From: Pseudomonadota bacterium
GTDB lineage: Bacteria; Pseudomonadota; Gammaproteobacteria; Burkholderiales; Burkholderiaceae_B
Direction of reading: 5' to 3'
Length of the DNA stretch: 27,629 nucleotides
Assembly (NCBI GenBank): GCA_023422555.1
Contig: JAFAGQ010000153.1
Coordinates: 1 to 27,629 of the forward strand
This document shows positions 24,063-27,629 of this stretch, in pieces (positions within the stretch are counted from its first letter, which is position 1; each line of letters opens with the position of its first letter). Position numbers and translations under genes: made by a program. The notes below the pieces were generated by a model. It ran no database searches and was not told the origin of the DNA. It was given only the letters and a program-made list of their open reading frames with translations.

Positions 24063-25109
24063 ATGCGGCTTTTCGGCTCATGGATCAACAACAATGACAA
24101 CACTGGCGATAGCCAGGTTGTATCTTCCGGCAGACGTTATTTTCTGGCAGCAGGTTGCGCTTGTTGTGCTACCTATGCGCTAAACATCTCGCCTGCGGCA
24201 GCTCAGTCGCCCGATGTCCAGCGACACTTGGCCGCTGCACGCACTGCCGCTGGCAGCGACCTCACACAGTTATTGAAGCTGGGAAACGTCGCCTTACCAG
24301 CCAGCCAGAAAAAAGGTCCATCGATTCAAGCTCTGATGGCGCAGCCAGCACCGCCGCCAGGCAAAGCGTTCGATAATCTGTATTTCGTCGGAGGCAAATG
24401 GGTCAGCGCCTGGGCCATTACGACATCGGCTGGCATCATCCTGATCGATGCGATGAATAATGCGGATGAGGCCGAACATGTGATTGTCGCCGGCATGCGC
24501 AAGCTGGGGCTTGATCCCGCGCAAATCAAGATGGTCGTCATCACGCACGGCCATGGCGATCACTATGGCGGCGCCAATTATCTGGTGGAGCATTTTCATC
24601 CTCAGATTATTGCCAGTGAAGCGGACTGGACCATGATGGAAACCAAGCTCGAGTTCGATTTGCCTATCTGGGGTCGCCCGCCCAAGCGTGACGCGGTCGT
24701 CAAGGATGGCACCAAGCTGACCCTGGGCGACACCACAGTCGACATCGTAATGACGCCGGGCCACACAATGGGAACCATTTCGGTCGCGTTCGACGTCAAA
24801 GAGGGCGACAAAACCCATCGCGCCTTCCTGTGGGGCGGCACGTCATTCAATTTCGGCAAACAGCCCAATCGCATGGAGCGCCTGCAAGCTTACATCGATG
24901 CGACCGACCGCGTGCGTGACATGGCCGGCAAGCAGAACATCGATGTCTTCCTGTCCAACCACAGCGGTATGGACCTGGCCGATGTCAAACTTGCGCAGAA
25001 GACACAGGGCGGACCCAATCCGTTTGTGGGAAGCGCTGAAACCACGCAGCGCGCGTTGACCGTGATGCATGAATGTGCGCTCGCGACCAAGGCGGCGTGG
25101 AGCGTGTAA
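24063..25109 (+). CDS. Tat-exported metallo-beta-lactamase-fold hydrolase
   Basis: This is a zinc hydrolase predicted to be folded in the cytoplasm and exported by the Tat pathway. The signal contains a twin-arginine motif (SGRRYFLAAG at 22-31) and ends with SPAAAQ near 48. The metal-binding motif THGHGDHYGG gives His162, His164, Asp166 and His167; further ligands are His234 in TPGHTMGT and His300 in LSNHSGMD. This set resembles subclass B3 beta-lactamases. However, the residue at the bridging site between His234 and His300 lies in GGTSFN rather than the usual motif, so beta-lactam cleavage cannot be assumed. The gene is 348 codons with AGGAG six bases before the ATG, and 33-bp direct repeats flank it. 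A lactonase or other esterase role is equally possible. Confidence 0.85.
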   Translation: MRLFGSWINNNDNTGDSQVVSSGRRYFLAAGCACCATYALNISPAAAQSPDVQRHLAAARTAAGSDLTQLLKLGNVALPASQKKGPSIQALMAQPAPPPGKAFDNLYFVGGKWVSAWAITTSAGIILIDAMNNADEAEHVIVAGMRKLGLDPAQIKMVVITHGHGDHYGGANYLVEHFHPQIIASEADWTMMETKLEFDLPIWGRPPKRDAVVKDGTKLTLGDTTVDIVMTPGHTMGTISVAFDVKEGDKTHRAFLWGGTSFNFGKQPNRMERLQAYIDATDRVRDMAGKQNIDVFLSNHSGMDLADVKLAQKTQGGPNPFVGSAETTQRALTVMHECALATKAAWSV

Positions 25110-25179
25110 ACGGCATTGACCTTCGAAAGAGCTGCTTTGCACACTCAAAAACAACGGGGAAGGCAATGCCTTTCCTGCT

Positions 25180-25212
25180 TAGAGCCCGACTACGGCAACG
25201 TGGCTCCACCGG
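25180..25212. repeat. 33-bp imperfect direct repeat, right copy
   Basis: This is the partner of 23948-23980 (28 of 33 bases identical). It lies 71 bases past the metallo-hydrolase stop codon, in the gap before the convergent asparaginase gene. Confidence 0.7.
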
Positions 25213-25289
25213 TCGCACGTGCATTGCCGCTCCTGCTACTTTCTTATCGCCTCTGAGGTGTGTCGGGCTGTCTGCGGGCAGACGAATAA

Positions 25290-26342
25290 TCACATGGCAT
25301 CGAAGGCCGTCTGGATCTCCTCTTTACCGCTTTTTCCATCCTGCAGAAGCAGCATCAGCAAGATGCGGGCTTTTTGCGGGCTCAGATTACCAGCCAGGAT
25401 GGCGCCGGCGTCTGCCGTGGTTTTGCCACCACCTTCGAACCCATAGTTGGCCATGACACGACCGTTATAGACACGCGTTGAAATGACCACAGGAATCTGT
25501 TTTTCCAATGCATATTTGACTGCCTCGAACATGGGCTTGTTCATGTTGCCCATTCCCAGGGCCTGCACGACGATTCCTTTTGCTCCCTGGTCCACGGCGC
25601 TACGCAGCAGACTGCCATCGGCGCCGCCATACATTGCCACAATCTCCACTTTAGGCATGTCTTCCGTTTTGACAGCGATATGCTGACGACGCAGAGGTGC
25701 TCTGGCGAACAGCACCTTATCGGAATACACCTCACCGAGGAAACCATAGTCGCCCGACTGGAAAGTTTCAACATTTGCAGTATGCGTTTTTGTGACATGT
25801 CGGGCCGCGTTGATCTGGTTGTTCATGGCAAGCATGACGCCTTTTCCCTTGGCCTGATCGTCAACTGCGATGCGTACTGCATTCAACAAATTACGCGGAC
25901 CATCAAAATCAGAAGACGATGCGTTACGCTGCGCACCAATCAATACGACAGGTTTCTCTGATTGCACAGTCAGGTCCAGCCAGAATGCCGTTTCCTCCAG
26001 CGTGTCGGTGCCATGCGACACAATCACCCCCGAGACCTCCGGACGCTGCAGCGCGGTCCGAACTGCGCGGCTCAACTCTACCCAGCGAGGCGGATCCATG
26101 TAATCGGACGGAACATTCGATAGATTATTGACTTCTATTTTTGCAAAGTCTGCTACCTCCGGCACAGTCGCCAGCAGATCGTCGCCGGAAATTGCCGGCA
26201 CGGGCGCCTTTTTGACCGGATCAATTTTCATGGCGATGGTGCCGCCAGTGGCGATGAACTGTACTGTCGGTTTGTCCTGGGCACTTGCACTGCTGACCAC
26301 AGCGGCAAATAATCCGGCTAATACAAATGAAATTTTCTTCAT
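25290..26342 (-). CDS. ansB: Type II (periplasmic) L-asparaginase/glutaminase
   Basis: This enzyme hydrolyses asparagine, and possibly glutamine, to the acid plus ammonia in the periplasm. The frame opens further upstream, but the ATG at 26342 follows AGGGG and begins a proper signal peptide (MKKISFVLAGLFAAVVSSASA, residues 1-21), giving 350 residues. Catalytic motifs are intact: Thr35 in FIATGGTIAM, Thr112-Asp113 in SHGTDTLEETAFWL, the GAQRNASSSDFDGPRNL block near 136-152, and the lysine of ARHVTKTHT. The presence of a signal peptide and the motif spacing distinguish it from the cytoplasmic type I enzyme. Its product ammonia/aspartate links loosely with the amino-acid catabolic genes elsewhere in the window. 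It is probably transcribed alone. Confidence 0.93.
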   Translation of the reverse strand: MKKISFVLAGLFAAVVSSASAQDKPTVQFIATGGTIAMKIDPVKKAPVPAISGDDLLATVPEVADFAKIEVNNLSNVPSDYMDPPRWVELSRAVRTALQRPEVSGVIVSHGTDTLEETAFWLDLTVQSEKPVVLIGAQRNASSSDFDGPRNLLNAVRIAVDDQAKGKGVMLAMNNQINAARHVTKTHTANVETFQSGDYGFLGEVYSDKVLFARAPLRRQHIAVKTEDMPKVEIVAMYGGADGSLLRSAVDQGAKGIVVQALGMGNMNKPMFEAVKYALEKQIPVVISTRVYNGRVMANYGFEGGGKTTADAGAILAGNLSPQKARILLMLLLQDGKSGKEEIQTAFDAM

Positions 26343-26451
26343 GGTGTCCCCTATTGTGATTTTAATAAACATGAATGTGATTCTGCGCGGAAGGGAAGCT
26401 GTCCCGGTTCTGCGCCAATACATCATACCAGTTCATTTTCCAGACAATGAA

Positions 26452-26487
26452 AAGCCCTCTGATATCTATACAGATAAAAGAGGGCTT
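26452..26487 (-). terminator. Intrinsic terminator of the small membrane-protein genes
   Basis: AAGCCCTCT (26452-26460) pairs with AGAGGGCTT (26479-26487), and inner TATCT/AGATA arms extend the stem. On the minus strand it ends in a short TTTT. It lies 55 bases past the stop of the leftward gene at 26542. Confidence 0.65.
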
Positions 26488-26541
26488 AAATTAAACCTTA
26501 TCTATAGTTGAGCCGTTGTCGAATAACTAAATTGTGGCTAT

Positions 26542-26790
26542 CTAGATTTGCGGTTTAAAACGTGATCTGCGTCGATGAAACAAGTATGTGCCTATTAGCC
26601 CAGAGAGCAGGCCTGGAAGGAACGCTAGAAGTATCGGTAAAATTCCTGGTTGCGCAAAAAGCAGACGGTCAGACGTCGGCTCAAAAAAATAAATGCCTAG
26701 TTGGCTACCGATAGTTACCAATATAAAAAAACCCAAAAATTCCCTTATAAGACTTGGCTTTTTCAATGACCGACCTCTACTATTAGTCAT
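26542..26790 (-). CDS. Small membrane protein of unknown function (downstream member of a pair)
   Basis: This 82-residue protein has two predicted membrane helices (about 16-36 and 47-68). They are joined by a short loop containing the YFFEP motif and are flanked by basic ends (RGRSLKKPS and HRRRSRFKP). I do not recognise the family. It shows the same helix-loop-helix plan and an [IL]Y[FL][FL]EP motif as the gene just upstream, so the two look like diverged copies. The gene is AT-rich compared with the neighbouring asparaginase and ssb genes. Its start lies 22 bases after the upstream stop, which suggests one operon, followed by a terminator. Confidence 0.55.
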   Translation of the reverse strand: MTNSRGRSLKKPSLIREFLGFFILVTIGSQLGIYFFEPTSDRLLFAQPGILPILLAFLPGLLSGLIGTYLFHRRRSRFKPQI

Positions 26791-26812
26791 CTTAAATATT
26801 CCAGATAGAGCT

Positions 26813-27064
26813 TTAACTTTGCATATTTTTTTTTGATTTAATCCAGAACCATAAATACATCAATACAGACCCTATTGAGGATGTAGAAAAGCTAGCAACC
26901 AAAATTGAAACTATAAACTGAGTGGGCGATTGTTGTGCGGTGTACTCTGGCTCCAAAAGATACAACGAAATTGTATAAGTGATAGCAAAACACACAAAAT
27001 TAGAGAAAAACAAAGTGAAAAACAAAGCTACTTTATTCATTTTATGAAAAATACGCATCATCAT
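26813..27064 (-). CDS. Small membrane protein of unknown function (upstream member of a pair)
   Basis: The open frame extends to 27100, but a cluster of three ATG codons at 27056-27064 follows GAGGG and gives a more likely start, about 83 residues. Two membrane helices (about 10-32 and 45-67) flank a loop with YLLEPEYTAQQSP. The C-terminus is basic (WIKSKKNMQS). The family is not recognised. The shared E-P loop motif, similar length and tandem position suggest duplication with the downstream gene. The AT-rich composition points to recent acquisition. A membrane-sensor, holin-like or defence accessory role cannot be distinguished from the sequence. Confidence 0.5.
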   Translation of the reverse strand: MMMRIFHKMNKVALFFTLFFSNFVCFAITYTISLYLLEPEYTAQQSPTQFIVSILVASFSTSSIGSVLMYLWFWIKSKKNMQS

Positions 27065-27149
27065 GCCCTCAGGGTTGATTTTTCCGTTTGAGCGACCCAC
27101 TAGTAGTCCGGCGCGAGCCTCACGCCGAGGACACGCGCAATGACATAAT

Positions 27150-27192
27150 AAAAAAATGGCTCACAACTTCGTTAGGTGTGAGCCATTTTTTT
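27150..27192. terminator. Bidirectional intrinsic terminator after ssb
   Basis: A perfect 16-base inverted repeat (27150-27165 with 27177-27192) has an 11-base loop. A runs of seven begin it and T runs of seven end it, so it can terminate transcription in both directions. It lies 21 bases past the ssb stop and isolates ssb from the small membrane-protein genes. Confidence 0.92.
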
Positions 27193-27213
27193 ACAGTTAT
27201 TTAAAAGGGCACT

Positions 27214-27629
27214 CTAGAACGGAATATCGTCATCCATATCCATGATATTGGACGCAGGTTTCTGCGCAGGGCGCTGTTGTTGCGGTGCCTGGCTGCGTTG
27301 CTGAGGTGCCTGGCGGGAAGAGGAATAGCCGTCATCTCCACCAAAGCCACCGTCGTCCATGCCGCCGGTGCTGTCGCGGCCGCCGAGCATTTGCATCTGG
27401 TCTGCCACGATTTCCGTTGAATAACGGTCGGCGCCAGTGTCTTTGTCCTGCCATTTACGGGTTTTCAGACGACCTTCTACATAGACCGAACGGCCTTTTT
27501 TAAGGTATTCGCCGGCGATTTCTGCCAGGCGGTTGTAGAAAACCACGCGGTGCCATTCGGTCTCTTCGCGGCGTTCACCCGAATTTTTATCTTTCCAGTT
27601 GGAAGTGGTGGCAATGGAGATGTTGCAGA
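27214..27629 (-). CDS. ssb: Single-stranded DNA-binding protein, 3' part
   Basis: SSB coats single-stranded DNA in replication, repair and recombination. The gene enters from the right edge, so its N-terminus is missing. The visible part begins within the OB fold (CNISIATTSNWKDK), followed by the strongly conserved block EERRE-like GERREETEWHRVVFYNRLAEIAGEYLKKG and YVEGRLKTRKWQDKDTG. The flexible Gly/Gln-rich linker leads to the acidic tip MDMDDDIPF, which recruits partner proteins. About 138 codons are present out of a usual 165-180. The GTG near 27546 is an internal valine, not a start. It is closed by a strong bidirectional terminator. Confidence 0.97.
   Translation of the reverse strand, partial: CNISIATTSNWKDKNSGERREETEWHRVVFYNRLAEIAGEYLKKGRSVYVEGRLKTRKWQDKDTGADRYSTEIVADQMQMLGGRDSTGGMDDGGFGGDDGYSSSRQAPQQRSQAPQQQRPAQKPASNIMDMDDDIPF

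Noticed and set aside
25270..25283. GTCTGC-GG-GCAGAC hairpin after the asparaginase gene as an intrinsic terminator
   Set aside because: The stem is short, the loop is only two bases and there is no T run on the minus strand, so I did not list it as a terminator.

Overview
The window looks like chromosomal DNA from a betaproteobacterium of the order Burkholderiales, most likely Alcaligenaceae (Bordetella/Achromobacter/Advenella-like). This is inferred from the mix of genes: a TRAP transporter, a Bug-type (TctC) receptor, a TctBA transporter, a fused 5-oxoprolinase and a Gly/Gln-rich SSB tail. No rRNA or tRNA gene, CRISPR array or recognisable insertion sequence was found. Most genes have a moderately high G+C appearance. 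The tctBA block and a pair of small membrane-protein genes near the right end are visibly richer in A+T.

Left region (1-11.7 kb): a truncated leftward gene is followed by a leftward TRAP operon (dctP-dctQ-dctM, 3344 to 481). Divergent from it is a large fused HyuA-HyuB protein of the ATP-dependent 5-oxoprolinase type. After that come a Bug periplasmic receptor and a thiamine-diphosphate enzyme. Together these suggest uptake and ATP-driven opening of pyroglutamate or a related cyclic amide. A convergent MocR-type regulator (GntR helix-turn-helix plus aminotransferase domain) is divergent from an EamA exporter. Their shared promoter region holds a strong sigma70 promoter and a perfect palindrome.

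Middle region (12.6-19.7 kb): a 14-bp tandem repeat array follows the exporter. A PadR regulator with a His-rich N-terminus and a siderophore-interacting ferric reductase form a leftward operon, in the manner of E. coli YqjI/YqjH. Divergent from it are a small TPR protein and Mn-type superoxide dismutase, with a Fur-box-like sequence over the promoter. This is a compact metal and oxidative-stress module. A double-hotdog acyl-CoA thioesterase and a membrane-bound PQQ-dependent dehydrogenase follow. The dehydrogenase promoter carries two perfect inverted repeats.

Right region (19.9-27.6 kb): an MFS transporter, a tctBA pair with no adjacent receptor gene, an orphan ribbon-helix-helix protein, and a Tat-exported metallo-beta-lactamase-fold protein bracketed by 33-bp imperfect direct repeats. 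Next are a periplasmic type II asparaginase, two small AT-rich and probably paralogous membrane-protein genes, and the 3' part of ssb. Several clear intrinsic terminators separate these units.
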